A DNA stretch of 64,000 nt from Maratus speciosus. Its lineage: Eukaryota; Arthropoda; Arachnida; Araneae; Salticidae. Numbering within the stretch: the first letter of the stretch is position 1; each line of letters starts with the position of its first letter. Positions 11,193 through 22,696 of the stretch are shown here, piece after piece. The notes beneath the pieces are model-generated. The model was not told the DNA's origin. It did not search any database and was given only the letters and a program-made list of their open reading frames with translations. The position numbers were made by a program, and so were the translations under genes. The stretch is from positions 97,494,363-97,558,362 of the forward strand of contig OZ010790.1 in the NCBI GenBank assembly GCA_963932465.1, read 5' to 3'.

Positions 11193-12410
11193 TTTAAAAA
11201 AAAAAAAACCTCAAGATATGAAGTTGAATAAGAGAACATTGTTGTGACAAAATTGGGCGCAAAAATTGGGTGCTAGCGAAACACCTGTTTACTTTAACTA
11301 AAACATGCAATAAGATACATTTAAATCGTCTATTGCATAATCGAATCCACTATTTAGATCTGACAAAAAAATGGGGGGAAATCGAGATTAAGGTTTGCTT
11401 GAGACATAATAGAAAAAAGTCTCATAAAAATGCCTAAAAAGATATATTATTAATTTTTAGTTTAGACATTTAAAAGTATTATGTATTATAACATAGCTCA
11501 GAAAAAAAGCCTGTGTATTAAGTCTGATAGCTGTTTAAATGTTTTAGTGAATGAAAACTTTTATAAATCTACTTTCCATTTTGAAATGAATGTTTTGAGT
11601 AGTCTAAAATGCTGGTAAATAGGTATTTCTGTTTATTTTACTGTCGCCTTTTCTTTTTTTTTTACCTGGCAGTTTCAGAGGAGAAGTGTCAAATGACAAT
11701 ACACATTAACTTCTTGAAATGTGTAAAGACTCTACTGCTAAATTCAAATCATTCCAGGAATTCTTTATAAAAAGCTTTACTTTCAATAAAAGATAATTGT
11801 TCTGTAGTGTTCGAACAGAAAAATCAGATATCTCAGATTGCAAATATTTCAAAGAAAGTATTTTGATTAGCCATGGGAAAGTATATTATATTTATGAAAC
11901 TACATCATATATTTATTTATAGTACTACTAGTAATTAAAAGATTGTTTATTAAGATTTTCAAGGTATCAATGTTTCTCTATGTAGAGCAGTTTATTCATG
12001 GAACATAAGACAGCTTTTACTAAAAAATGTTTAAATATTAAATGATTTCAATTTACTACATAATTGATTGTAATTATTTAATTTGGTAAATTATTTTTAA
12101 ATGAAGTTATATTACTTATATATCCAACGATGTTTATTTTTATCAATAAATATGAATGTATATGTAATAGGAAAACTTATTAAAAAAAACCCAGTTTAAA
12201 CCAAAAAAAACTGGTTTAAACCCAAAAAAAACGGGTTTTTTGGGGTTTTTTGAAAAAAAAAAACGGGTTTTTTACCAACCCTGTTTACAACGATAATTGA
12301 GATTCTGATGGAAAGTAGTACATCAAAAATTCCCTGACCACTTCAAATATTTAAAAATATCCCTGACTTTTTGACTAAATTTTCGAATTCCCTGACCCAT
12401 AGGTACCCTG

Positions 12411-12967
12411 TATTAGAATAGATAGATTTAACTTTAGCTTCAGCATCTAACTTGCAAAAATTAAGTGATCAATTAAAAAAAAAGGTTTAAAAATTAGGGC
12501 GTATTTATCAGTATTTTTTATTTTTTTAAATACACTATGGATGGATAATATTTTTAATGCTGTGTTGCATTTACTTTGATAAAATGAGAGTATTTTTAAT
12601 TTATGAAAATTTTATTTAACATTATTAAAACGTAATTTTTAAGCTGACATGAATGATGATTTTTATTTTAACATGAATGTTGAATTTTATTCTTATTTAA
12701 ACTGTATACATTAATGTTAAAAATAAAATGATTTAAATCAAAGATTTTTTTTTTTTTTAAATCATCTGATTTAAATGAAACAACCCTGCCAGTTTCGCCC
12801 TTTATTATCATACCATGAAAGTTTGAAAAAGAAAAGTAAGAAAGTAGTAAATATATCAATTAAAACACTTAACAGTAAATTACTTTTCTAATAATAAGTT
12901 ACATAAAGCACTACATAATTTTAAATTTAAAAAAAAATATTATATTATAAAAATGTTATTTGTTTAC
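12411..12967. other. Intron 2 start of ARL6IP5, with an orphan hAT end
   Basis: Lies just downstream of exon 2 on the minus strand. GATTTAAATCATCTG-type repeats lead to ACAACCCTG ending at 12788. This looks like a right hAT terminus with no matching left end and no TSD. Otherwise A/T-rich with nothing recognisable. Confidence 0.4.
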
Positions 12968-13113
12968 CAGAAAAGATAACTATCAAGCTGATAACGGGAT
13001 GATCACGTTTAAATTTACTTGCTGATCTTTTAGAGTTTGTGATGTAACAAAATAGACCAAATGCAGCTGCTATGGCCATGATTCCACATAACATCTTAGC
13101 AGGATGAACAAAT
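12968..13113 (-). CDS. ARL6IP5: ARL6IP5 (PRA1 family protein 3), coding exon 2
   Basis: The exon is bounded by an acceptor (TTTTATAG, ending at 13114) and a donor (GTAAAC from 12967). Its first base completes the GG left by exon 1 to give glycine; the protein then continues FVHPAKMLCGIMA ... LFCYITNSK ... FKRDHPVISLIVIFSG. That is the GF-x-x-P start of the first membrane hairpin, a basic cytosolic loop, and the start of the second hydrophobic pair in ARL6IP5/JWA proteins. These are ER membrane proteins of the PRA1 family with four membrane segments; the mammalian protein modulates glutamate transport and ER trafficking. 146 bp, ending in phase 1. Exon 3 was not found in 1-12967 and should lie left of the window. 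Confidence 0.93.
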
Positions 13114-13879
13114 CTATAAAATTGAAATAAAAAAATAAATTTCAAATTTTAAATATCTATATAAAATCAGCACAATTTTTTGTGCCCAAATCTTAAGATT
13201 AAAAAAGATAATAATTTAGCAAGTCTGTTCAGCTACAATTACAAAACAAAACTCTCATGGCCTACACTTATCGTTTATAAGTTACACAAGTTGTTAAAAA
13301 TATATTATTTTCTGTCTTAAATGTTTGATCATTCATCTCTGACAAAACTGTACATAAAAAAATACTATAATATTAAATTTATAGTAGTAATTTAGTAATG
13401 AAACTATTAAATCTGAAGACCAGTGCCCTCAAATGTTAGTTCTGCAGACTTTATTTAGAAATCATTTTATTTAGCATTTAAAACATTCAACCCAGTTTCA
13501 TATTTGTAACACCATTACTACAAGTATATCAAGTAGTTACGGGCAGTTTAAATGTTTAAAATAATGGGAAATATAAAATTCCATGCACTACACTACAAGA
13601 TATTAAATTTTTTTTTTAACTAACCCTACTACCTCTCCCCTATTGTCTAAATAATTTGATAACTGTAATTCTCTGACACTTAGTATTTTAATTCTCATCT
13701 AAAGTAATTAAAATATTGTGTGATAATGACAATTAATTTAAACAATGAATTCTCAAATATTTCGTTAATTATTGATATCTTGTTAAATTTATTTGAAAAT
13801 GACAATTTTGTTTCATTAATACGCTTTCAATAAATTCTTGTTCTAAATACAATCATAAAAACAGTTATATATCTAATAT
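13114..13879 (-). other. ARL6IP5: 3' end of ARL6IP5 intron 1, not recognisably repetitive
   Basis: A/T-rich stretch between the first transposon of the intron and the acceptor of exon 2. No open frame of note. It is probably the oldest, unique part of the intron. Confidence 0.5.
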
Positions 13880-15140
13880 TTTTGATACTTGTCCATTATA
13901 CGGACACCATTATCACCAAGCATAATAGTTGGCGCAAAAAGCAAATCCCGTGAATTTAAACATTTGAAAAATAAAAGAAAAAACATTGTAGATAGTAAAG
14001 TGAGCATTTTAAAAATATAACATTTGAAAATTACAGACTTTTACAAACTATTTTATTAAATCACAAATATATACTTAAAATAAGTGAACAAATAACTGCT
14101 ATACAATAAATAAAGTAATAAAATAAAACTCATATTAAGTGTCACCACATGAATTCCATGAGACATGATTCTACATGATGACGAACAGTTCCCCGATGTC
14201 TTTTGTTGGGCCATTTTACAATGCCCCATAATCTCTCAACATTTTGAGTATGACATCCAGTACTAAGGTCGACAAAATTGTATTTGTGATTTACTGTGAA
14301 ATGATCATAACCAGCATCTCGCAGTACATCTGTTTTATATCCTCTCCAGCAATCTGCTTAAATAATACTTACATCAGCTACATCGTTTTCTATTGCCGCC
14401 ATTAAAGTTTCAGCTGTATGATCGGGAATAGGAGTAATGAAACATAACAGTGTTTCACGACATAAATCACCTAAAACCCCTTGAGGAGGAAGAACACATC
14501 CTACATTGCTTTTTCTTCTGGTAAAAAGACTTTCATCTACTTCTATAATTTTATTAGGTCCACCAATTTTTCTGAAATAAAGCATTTGCACAAACTTCTC
14601 TCAAATAAGTATTCCAGTCCACTGTTGTGTTGTGGTTCATATCAAGCTGCAACTCACAAAACTCAATCGATGTCAACTCTTGGCACCATAAATATATAAA
14701 CCTTAAAGCATTAAGAAAAGACAACCGCGATCATTCAAACCATGTTTTCTGTCGTATTTCTACGATTTCTCGGCATGATCGTAAGCTACATCTCCATTTC
14801 GCATTTCCAGAACTCATACATAATTTTTTTAACACAACCTTTTATTATGCAGAATTCCAAAATTCCTGAAACAGTTTTATCACAACTTTCTCATCATCTG
14901 GTAATTGCCAAATGGTAAAATCAATCTAAGAGTCAGCAGTAGAAGTAGATTATAACTTTATATAAAAAAAAAAAATGTATTTTTAATTCGAATAATAGCA
15001 AATTAAAAAGCTTTCCGAGTTCAAGGTACAATGTTTCACATGGCTTACAATAAAAATCCTTTTCAAGATCAGGGTTGAAATAATTGCTGCATTAGTGTAA
15101 CATTTTGGCATGGTGTCCATATAACGGAAAAGTACCATAT
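13880..15140 (-). mobile_element. Merlin element (IS1595-like transposase), minus orientation
   Basis: Inverted ends: TACTTGTCCATTATACGGACACC (within 13885-13908) and GGTGTCCATATAACGGAAAAGTA (from 15112), about 20 of 25 positions matching, each with an AAAATA/TTTT shoulder. Between them lies a broken Merlin transposase. I could not define the exact outer base or a TSD. The right third (14939-15140) is also the start of the unit that is tandemly repeated at 48065. Confidence 0.72.
14142..14925 (-). pseudogene. Merlin (IS1595/ISXO2-like) transposase
   Basis: On the minus strand the C-terminal half is clear: IGGPNKIIEVDESLF (first catalytic D), then a C-W-R-G-Y block preceded by D, then FTVNHKYNFVDLSTG and CHTQNVERLWGIVK, the conserved tail holding the third catalytic position. 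It ends EFMW-stop at 14142. One frame change occurs near 14590 (NALFQKN versus MLYFRK), and there are stops near 14359 and further upstream. The N-terminal part (DFTIWQLPDDEKVV) is recognisable but shifted. DDE cut-and-paste enzyme, now inactive. Confidence 0.88.
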
Positions 15141-15188
15141 TTTGGTACTTTTCGGTTAATCAGGCGCCAGTGTTATACATACATATAT

Positions 15189-16612
15189 TATTGGGAAATA
15201 CAAAAGTATTCCCCAGGGGTTATAAATAAGCAGAGCTGCATTTAATGCAGTAAAAGCGTTAAGTGCTGATTTGTAACCCCAAATAAGATATGAATATTAA
15301 TTAAAGAAATTGCTAGAAATAAAGATAACTTAAATAAATAAATGTGGTGGTATTAAAGCAAATATGACATAGTTAAATTAAAGTAATATATTTTATTAAC
15401 ATTTAAAAGATAAAAACAACATACACATACTTTAAATGAAACCTTTAAAAGCAAATAAAAATATATTAATAAGATTACTCAAGTACTATTGGAAAACAAC
15501 ATTAGACTTATCTGATTGAATATAGGATAATCATGGCGTGATGGACACGATATCTCTTTGTAACACATCACATAAAAAGGTATGTAACGTTAACGTCTGG
15601 AACCCTTAAACTCTAATAACTTTTATAACTTTAACTGCACACAAGTACATATTCCAGTCCTTATAGAAAGACTACTTTACTTGATGTCGCAGTCAGACAG
15701 AAAAACGTTGATTTAATTACATGAGAGACCTCCAGGCAAAACTTCAAATAAAAGACGGGGATGATATAGATTTAGATGAAAAACTTAGTCCAACAAAAAT
15801 ATACTTGATGATAATTATCCATCTTTATACAGCACGACTTTAAGTACCTTATTCAAAGAACTTCATTACTTTATCTTAATAGCCGTAAACATATTCCACC
15901 GAAAAGGCTCCTTTAATTTAGATTAAACATATTTAAAGATGACCTCAGGAAAAGAAATTTAACATTGTTAAACGTTCAGGAAAAGAAACTTAACATCGTT
16001 AAACGTAGCCGAACAGGCCGCTCACATCTCACGAGACATTCAGAGACATCAAAGGTTGACAGAGACTGAAGGTAAATCCTTTTATCCTCTGCCGATGTCC
16101 GAAAACCAGTCAATACACATGACCGAACTACTTTCTACCTGTCTCCCGAGAGTCATATGCAAATATCGACGGAGCGGAGTAAATCACAGAACAAGCCACG
16201 ATTACGTCATTTCACAACGCCATCTATCAGCAATAACAGTAACCGCTAAGGAAAACAGATGATAGAGTTGGACATGTAAGAGTTACGGCGAAATATCGAT
16301 GCAAGCTTTCATTGTAAATAGGAAAAAGAAATTATAAAGTAAGAGTACTATTTCCTTATATTTAGATAAAAAGAAACTTTATAAAAAGAAATTATGAAAG
16401 GTAAGTTCAATCTTCCTTTACAGATAAAAATATAACTTGTACTTAATAAAAAATAAATGGAGTAGTTAGTTACCAATGGAAAGACTAGAGGCAGGAATAT
16501 ATATGCATACATGCAATACAAGCCATATATACTTATGGGCAAGTATGCTAATAAATATAAAAATATATGCAAGGTGATAAGACACAAGGACAAGGCACCT
16601 TATTTTCTAACA
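15189..16612 (-). mobile_element. Solo LTR, 1.42 kb, of the long-LTR retroelement family
   Basis: On the minus strand it starts TGTTAGAAAATAAGG at 16612. It shares with the LTR beginning at 20704 the block GATAGATGGCGTTGT, ATGACGTAA, the promoter-like GACATCGGCAGAGGATAAAA, and the CCACCACATTTATT and TTATTTGGGG/AACCCC regions, in the same order. TATAT flanks it at 15184-15188 and 16613-16617. The end at 15189 (TATTGGG) has lost the usual TG. The copy at 48345 shows the site without it. Confidence 0.8.
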
Positions 16613-17815
16613 TATATATGTATATATACAAATGTGTATGTGTGTATATACCGGGTGTTCCAAAAATGACTGATGGATTTTAAAATTCAATAACTTGCAA
16701 ACGGTGACAGATATTAAAAAAAATTCTTATAGGATAGTTATGTAAGATATCAGGAGATTTTATGCTGCAATTCTCAGCTTTAGTTACAAATAACATCGAT
16801 AGATGGCGCTGCAAGCTATAACCGCTAAATCCAGGCTCGATTTTCCTGCCTCTCTCTACTTCCATGCGATAAAAGGAGATTAAAATGTATTGAATGGATC
16901 CCGAAGTACCAAAAATCGGGTCTGGACTGAGCACCTATTGCTCTCAGCGTCATCTATTGTTTGAAATCGGAACTAAAATCTAGAATCACATTATAAAAAC
17001 TCCTGACTTCATACATAACCATCCTGCAAGAATTTTTTAAATATATGTCACCGTTTGCAACAGGGTTGGCAGGTTTTTGACATGTGTCAGTTTATGACAG
17101 TTTAAACCAGGGTTGGGTTTTTGACATGACAAGCATCAAAAACTGGTTTAAACTGTCATAAACTGGTTTAAACCGTCAAAAACTGCCAAATGCATGTAAC
17201 ACACTAAACCATTTTAACAACAACAGGTAAACATTAAATAAGTCAATGATTTATGTGAGCTTTTATTTAAATTTATTGTAATTTAATAATTTAAAAAAAA
17301 TTAAATTATTAATTGCCATAAAATATTTTTATTTTTTTTAAATTTTCAATCAGAAGAAAATCATTTCGTACAATTAAATAATCTGGATCAATTTTACCCC
17401 CCAGCATGCTGCAGCATACAACGTGTTCACATTTATTTACACCCAAATGATTTCTGAGTTTAGAGTGTATGAAGCATTAGAAAATAGCCTGTCTCTTAAT
17501 TGATGCTGAACTAGTAGGACTTGATAGCAAAAACATTGCTAGATGAGCAAGTTTTGAAGCAGGCTCAAAAAGCTATTGCATTTCATGATACCTTTCCACC
17601 AAGTAATGGGGTCCTCCCTATAGCACTGAAATAAGAAGACAGGAAAGGGGATTCTTTAGCTTCATAGACAATCAGTTATGGGTAAGCATCCATAAATTCT
17701 CTCTGTAGCTCAAGCACGATCTGAAGCAACTGATACATCAGTTAACCCTTGCCCCTGATGGTTGGGATGCAAAGTATAAGCCAAACAATGGTATGGTTTC
17801 ATGATTTGATCCCTT

Positions 17816-18855
17816 CAGGGTTCCCCCCTGGGTTTAAAGAAGAAAAAAATCCATAACTCCGTCAATTCAAAAGATATAAAATCTCCATGAATTTATCATA
17901 TATCTTCTTAGTATTGTCTACAACATCTATATAGACAAGTTTTGGATAGGACCAATTCTTACAGCAAAAACAAATTAAAAATACATAGCGGTTGAAGAAA
18001 AAAATCATCTGAGTAAGGGTGTATTCAAATCCAAACTGCCTGTTTTCGGACTCATTTTACAATTTATTTTTGCTCTCAAAGGCTTCCAATTGGTACGTTT
18101 TCTTACTCAGAAACTATATAATGTACCGTAATGGTCGATGTTTTGATAGAGGCAGAATATATTTTTAAAAATGCTGTTAAAAAGGGCATTTAGAACCGAA
18201 TTTACCGAAGCGGATTGTGTTGGAAAAATCATTGTATTAAGGATGCACTCAAATCCAAACTGCTTATTTTCTGACTCATTTTTAAATTCATTTTTGCTCT
18301 CAAACGCATTTAATTGGTAGATTCGCTTATTCAGAAACTATATAATGTACCGTAATGATCGAGTTTTTGATAGAGGCAGAATATATTTCAAAAAAATTAT
18401 GTCAAAGTGGGCATTTTGAACGGAATTTCCCGAAGCGATTGTGTTAGAAACGAAAAATATTGTTCTTCGGAGAAAATAATTGTATATATATCAAGTTTTA
18501 ATTAACTGAACAAAAAATAAAAACACAGGTCGCTTATAAATCTCTTCAAAAATCACGTCAGCAAGTTTCATATTTTTTTTTTAATTAAAAATGAATCTGG
18601 AATTATGCCAGAAAATTTCGAGTTGTTGAGCATGGAAAAGTATTTTTTTTTTTAAATACCGCCCTAACACGATTCTGATAAAAACAGCTATTATATAAAA
18701 ATGAAATAAAAACTCGTCAAAAGCGGCTTGATAAAATGCCAGTTAGTTAAAGTTAAAGTGGATTTATCTCTAATCATGATTTAGTTTTTGTTTGTGAAAT
18801 TAGTATATTTGACTTCGAAATCTACCTCTGCCTGTAGGCCGGGCCGGCAGGGATT
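17816..18855. mobile_element. Truncated hAT fragment with an internal tandem repeat
   Basis: Starts CAGGGTTCCCCCCTGGGTTT exactly where the undisturbed family copy continues (GATCCCTT then CTATTATG). The end resembles that of the small element at 47643. Units 18008-18215 and 18241-18440 repeat each other (CAAATCCAAACTGC, ATGTACCGTAATG, GATAGAGGCAGAATATAT), period about 232 bp. The right end is missing; at 18855 the sequence jumps into the pogo gene. Confidence 0.65.
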
Positions 18856-18865
18856 TTTGTCTATG

Positions 18866-19972
18866 TCAGTACCGGCAATGTCGATATCCTCGTAAATCAT
18901 AGTCTTCAGTTCCATCCATCTGATTGGAAATTCCAGTCACCTTGAAGCTCTTTATTATCATCTCGGCTGAGATGAAATTCCAAGCTTCACATATCCACTC
19001 ACATACAGTTGGGAGTGACGTACGCTTGATTCTGCCAGTTGTAGAAAAGTTGTGATCTGTTGTTGTCATCCACCGATTGTAAGCATGCCGAAGTGAAACC
19101 TCAAATGGTCGGTTCATGGCAACATTTAAGGGCTGCAGCACTTTCGTCATCCCACCTGGTATCACAACCAAATTACTTGAGCAACAAATTTTCTCTTTTA
19201 CTCCAGACGTCTTGTGTCCTCCACAGCTGTCCAGTACCAGCATCGACAGCTGACGTAAAGCACATAGCCGACGTTCCCACACAACGTTAACCCAGTCTTT
19301 CATAAGTTCATCCGTCATCCTCCCGTTTTCCCGTCCTCTTACAATTATTTTGACTGGAAAAGATTCTTTAGGGATAGAATTACGTATAAAAATCACATAT
19401 GGGGACAGCTTGCGGTTGTCAGCCGTAATGGCCAGCAGAATGTCGCATCGTTGCTTGTCTTCTGCTGTTGTGCACACTTTAAACACTTCAATGCTTTATC
19501 CCTAACAAGATGAACGGTTTTAGCTTCCAGCACATCAAACTACAATGGAGTTTGATCTGGATTGCCGATTTGCGACATCTGATATATCTTATAACGTACT
19601 GGAAGAACTTGATATGCTGTTCTTCGTATTCTTCCGGCAGCTTCTGCGATAGCGTTATTCTTCACCTGATACAGAGACTGTTACGGATCATAAAGCGTCG
19701 TACGCATCCATAACTCCCCTTGAAATTTCTTCTCTGAATATTCATATAAAAGCTGCCTCTCCATTTGCGGATATTTAGATTTTCCCCGAAAAGCACGTTT
19801 TTTGGATGGTGCTTTTTTCAGTTTTTCTTCCATATTACGCTACTCTCGCACACTTGATTCACCAATCCCAAACTTCTGACTTAAAGCAAGGTCACCATTT
19901 TCTTTTAGATATTGAACTATTTTCAACTTAAATGTGGCAGTATATCTACATAGGCTCTCCATATCACTCGCA
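18866..19972 (-). pseudogene. Pogo/POGK-like transposase (copy 1, with N-terminus)
   Basis: From 19972 on the minus strand: an N-terminal helix-turn-helix of the Psq/CENP-B type (FKLKIVQYLKENGDLALSQKF), then a CENP-B-like segment, then the DDE domain. In the DDE domain CDILLAITADNRKLSPYV, WMT-like RMTDELMKDW, SMLVLDSCGGH (catalytic D) and VVIPGGMTKVLQPLNVAMN (catalytic D) can be read, followed by the CEWICEAWNFI and ISNQMDGTEDYD tail. The C-terminal 206 codons (18866-19486) are open; the N-terminal half has stops near 19850, 19680 and 19550. Nuclear cut-and-paste transposase, inactive. Closest in style to the POGK-related pogo elements of animals. Confidence 0.9.
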
Positions 19973-20235
19973 CGTTGTCAAAAGACGCTCTCAAATATTT
20001 CGTTAAGTGAGTGACGTCAATACAACATGATACGAGACTCATTCCTACCATCGTCATTCACTCCCAATCTGAAGTCTAAAAATACATTTTCGCCTTCTTT
20101 CCTGGCCTGACGTAACATTTGTTTCGAATTTCTATACTAAAATTCATTTAGTCGTTCATTCACATGCATGTCAAGTTTATGGTGCGCATTCTATACAAGA
20201 TAAAAAAAAATTCGCGATTTTTTCTTCTAAAGTAG

Positions 20236-20264
20236 GGGTGCATGTTATACACGAGTAAATACGG
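20236..20264 (-). repeat. 5' terminal inverted repeat of the pogo element
   Basis: CATGTTATACACGAGTAAAT then ACGG, before TA (20265-20266); the matching 3' terminus is at 38090-38118. After the TA the hAT host sequence resumes. Confidence 0.8.
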
Positions 20265-21226
20265 TATTTAAAAGAAAGCTGTTTAAAAAGAATTTTGACT
20301 TTAAGCTTTTTTTTTATTACTTCTCTTATTTTGTAAATGGTTAAGATTAATAATCCAATTTCAATTTTGAATGGAATGGTTATTGCTTAGACTAGAATAA
20401 CATTAATGCACATTATCTTGTTATATATACAAAAAAATCTGCACTTTTCTAAGTTTTTATTTCTTATAAAAAAAAAAAAAAATTAAAAAAAACCTAGCTA
20501 GTGCTTTAAGCTCTCAAAAGTAAGAGAAATTAAAACGATTTTAAGTACCATATTTTATGGAAGAAACGCTGCGGCGCTTACGGGTTTAAAAGTTAATTTT
20601 CTTTCCAGTGCGGCATTTACAATTTTTTTTTTGTTCATGCGCGTAAAATTGGGATAAAATAAAAATTCCTTTAGACTGTTTTCAAGTCCCCTGCTGCTGA
20701 GAATGATAGAAATATTTAGCACTCTATCTTATTGTCCTGGCACTAACTCTATTCAAACCTTATTTGGAAATATTAATTGACCGTTTGCGTTGACCTACAT
20801 TAGCACAATTGCTTTGGTATATATTTTCTGCATTTAATCTATCTCTTCTTGTTGTTACATCTATATTTTATTTCAATGGTTTATTATATAAAGCAACTTT
20901 ATTGAAATAAACGTACTTACCTTTCTCCATAAGTTATTATTTTATTGGTTCTCCTTAATTTATTTCAGCTTAAAGTAATTTATATCTTTCTATAATTTAC
21001 TTACTTTGTTCGTTGAATGTGCCGATAATATATAGAACTTTATGTACACGTTTCCAGTCTAAAATTGCATGTTTATTTGATTAACTCCCATTGGTGCTAA
21101 TAGATGGCGTTGTAATATGACGTAAGTATAGATCGCTACGCGATTCCCGTCATCCTTTCTAGTTTTGCATACCGTGTTCCGGAAGCTCAGTGGAATGAAG
21201 TTCCGACATGCGTAGAGATTCATTTT

Positions 21227-21850
21227 TGTTGACCAATTAAAACATTGGCCAAACAGAGTTGCTGTGGTTAATGTGGAAGACTTAAGACACCAGCTCTAAA
21301 ACAAATTCATTTTATTTGAAGCAAGATGATATGATTATATACAATATAACAGCTTTACTTCGCCGTCAAATCATAATATAAAAATAAACTAATATCTAAT
21401 GATTCTACATTATGACAAGTTATACAAACGTACAATAATTCACGAAGCTACTAATCCACAATCAGTCCAGACCTTTATACACCCGGTAACAGCAATTGTT
21501 TTGCATAAAAATTGTTGCCAATCGATAGATACAAACTTACTCAGAATACATCCGAAACTCCGATCATACGAACGCAACTTAAACGCCATTGGCTGCAAAC
21601 CATGACGTCACAAGTCAGCCGTTCACGGCGAAAGATGAGATACCGAAATCACTGTTACTGACAGTTACTCAGTAACGGCACTTGCCTCAAAAGCTAATAC
21701 GCATGAATGAAAATGCCGGTCGTTTCGGATGTAAACAAGAACAAGAGAGGGTGAAAAATAAACGTGCATCAATAGGAAGTAAATACTTTAAAGCTTTATC
21801 ATTCAAGTTAAACTTTACTGAATGTTTAAATAAACAATTGATGCATAACA
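21227..21850 (-). repeat. Copia 3' LTR
   Basis: Same length and, by eye, the same sequence as 26744-27367. The small open frames inside are not genes. Confidence 0.95.
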
Positions 21851-22099
21851 ATCGGCCTCCTTTTTCACCATCTCTTGAGCTTTACAAAAATATAGAAAAG
21901 GTCATATAGGTACAAAAAATTACAAATACATGAAAAATTCAAAAATGTAAAACTTCAAAAAGTTCAACAACAAAAAGGTTACACTTTAAATTTAAAAACA
22001 ACAATCTGATCAATGTCAGGTCATATAAGACTTTATTGGCAAGGCATTGACCAGAGTGAAGAACATTGTAGTGAAAAACTATAACCCCCCAATAAAACT

Positions 22100-22696
22100 T
22101 TAAATATTAAAAATACTTTTACAAAATTTCAACAACTGCTCTTTAATCTGTGGCTTTGTGAAGCTGTCTGCAAGATTAAATTTACTAGCAATATATCTAA
22201 GTTTAAATACTTTATCAAAAACTAGATTTCTAAGAAAAAGATACTTTATATGAATATGTTTGGTTTTCTGATTTTCAAAAGGAGAATTAGAAAAGGCTAT
22301 TGCAGCTTGGTTATCACAGAACAGAGTACAATCCCTCAAATTCAAGTTTAGCACCTCATTTAGCAAAACATTTTTGACCCAAATTAATTCTTTTGCAGCT
22401 TCAGTTAAACTGACATATTCGGCTTCCATGGTAGAAAGACTTATACATTTTTGTTTAAAAGTCTTCCATGATATGGGCGTTTCATCCAGAAACAAAATAT
22501 ACCCACCCATAGAAACACGATCGTCTCTGTTTGCTGCAAAATCTGAATCTGAATAACATGAAAGATTTAATTGACTGACTCTGGATAACTCAAGTTTATA
22601 TTCTTTAGTATATTTTAAATAACCTAACAATTGGTAAACTATTCCAGTGAGTAATTCCAGGATTTGATTGAAATTGGGATAATAAATTAACTGCAT
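22100..22696 (-). pseudogene. Copia RNase H region (frameshifted from pol)
   Basis: Minus-strand frame containing CYSDSDFAANRDDRVSMGGY, then STMEAEYVSLTEAAKE, then LFCDNQAAI and KHIHIKYLF: the RNase H motifs with catalytic D, E, D and the conserved HI-x-I-x-Y/F. It ends with a stop at 22100, 250 bp before the purine tract and LTR. It follows the RT frame after a single frameshift near 22650, so the polyprotein as read here would end early. Confidence 0.92.

Larger units (their letters stand above)
9587..12283. mobile_element. hAT element with perfect TSD TTTACAAC, nested
   Basis: Starts CAGGGTTGTTTGGTTTAAACC-like and ends GGTTTTTTACCAACCCTG. TTTACAAC flanks it at 9579-9586 and 12284-12291. 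The ends are stacked with AAAACC/GGTTTT and GGTTTAAACC words. Length 2697 bp. I saw no convincing transposase frame. Two smaller MITEs lie inside it, and CAGGGTTGGAAGGG at 10172 may be the orphan end of yet another hAT. Confidence 0.92.
8941..12410. mobile_element. Outer hAT element hosting a second hAT
   Basis: Left end CAGGGTTCCTACACCATTCT, right end CCATAGGTACCCTG. Flanks are TATTACTT (8933-8940) and TATTAGAA (12411-12418), a decayed 8-bp duplication. Both ends carry repeats of TTCCCTGAC. Without the inner element it is about 770 bp and has no transposase gene. Confidence 0.78.

Noticed and set aside
10172..12788. CAGGGTTGGAAGGG (10172) and ACAACCCTG (12788) as ends of one hAT
   Set aside because: Flanking bases do not match, inner sequences are not complementary, and the span would cross the right boundaries of two well-supported hATs.
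21399..21605. Identical 68-codon frames in 21399-21605 and 26916-27122
   Set aside because: They lie in the two Copia LTRs and are identical because the LTRs are.
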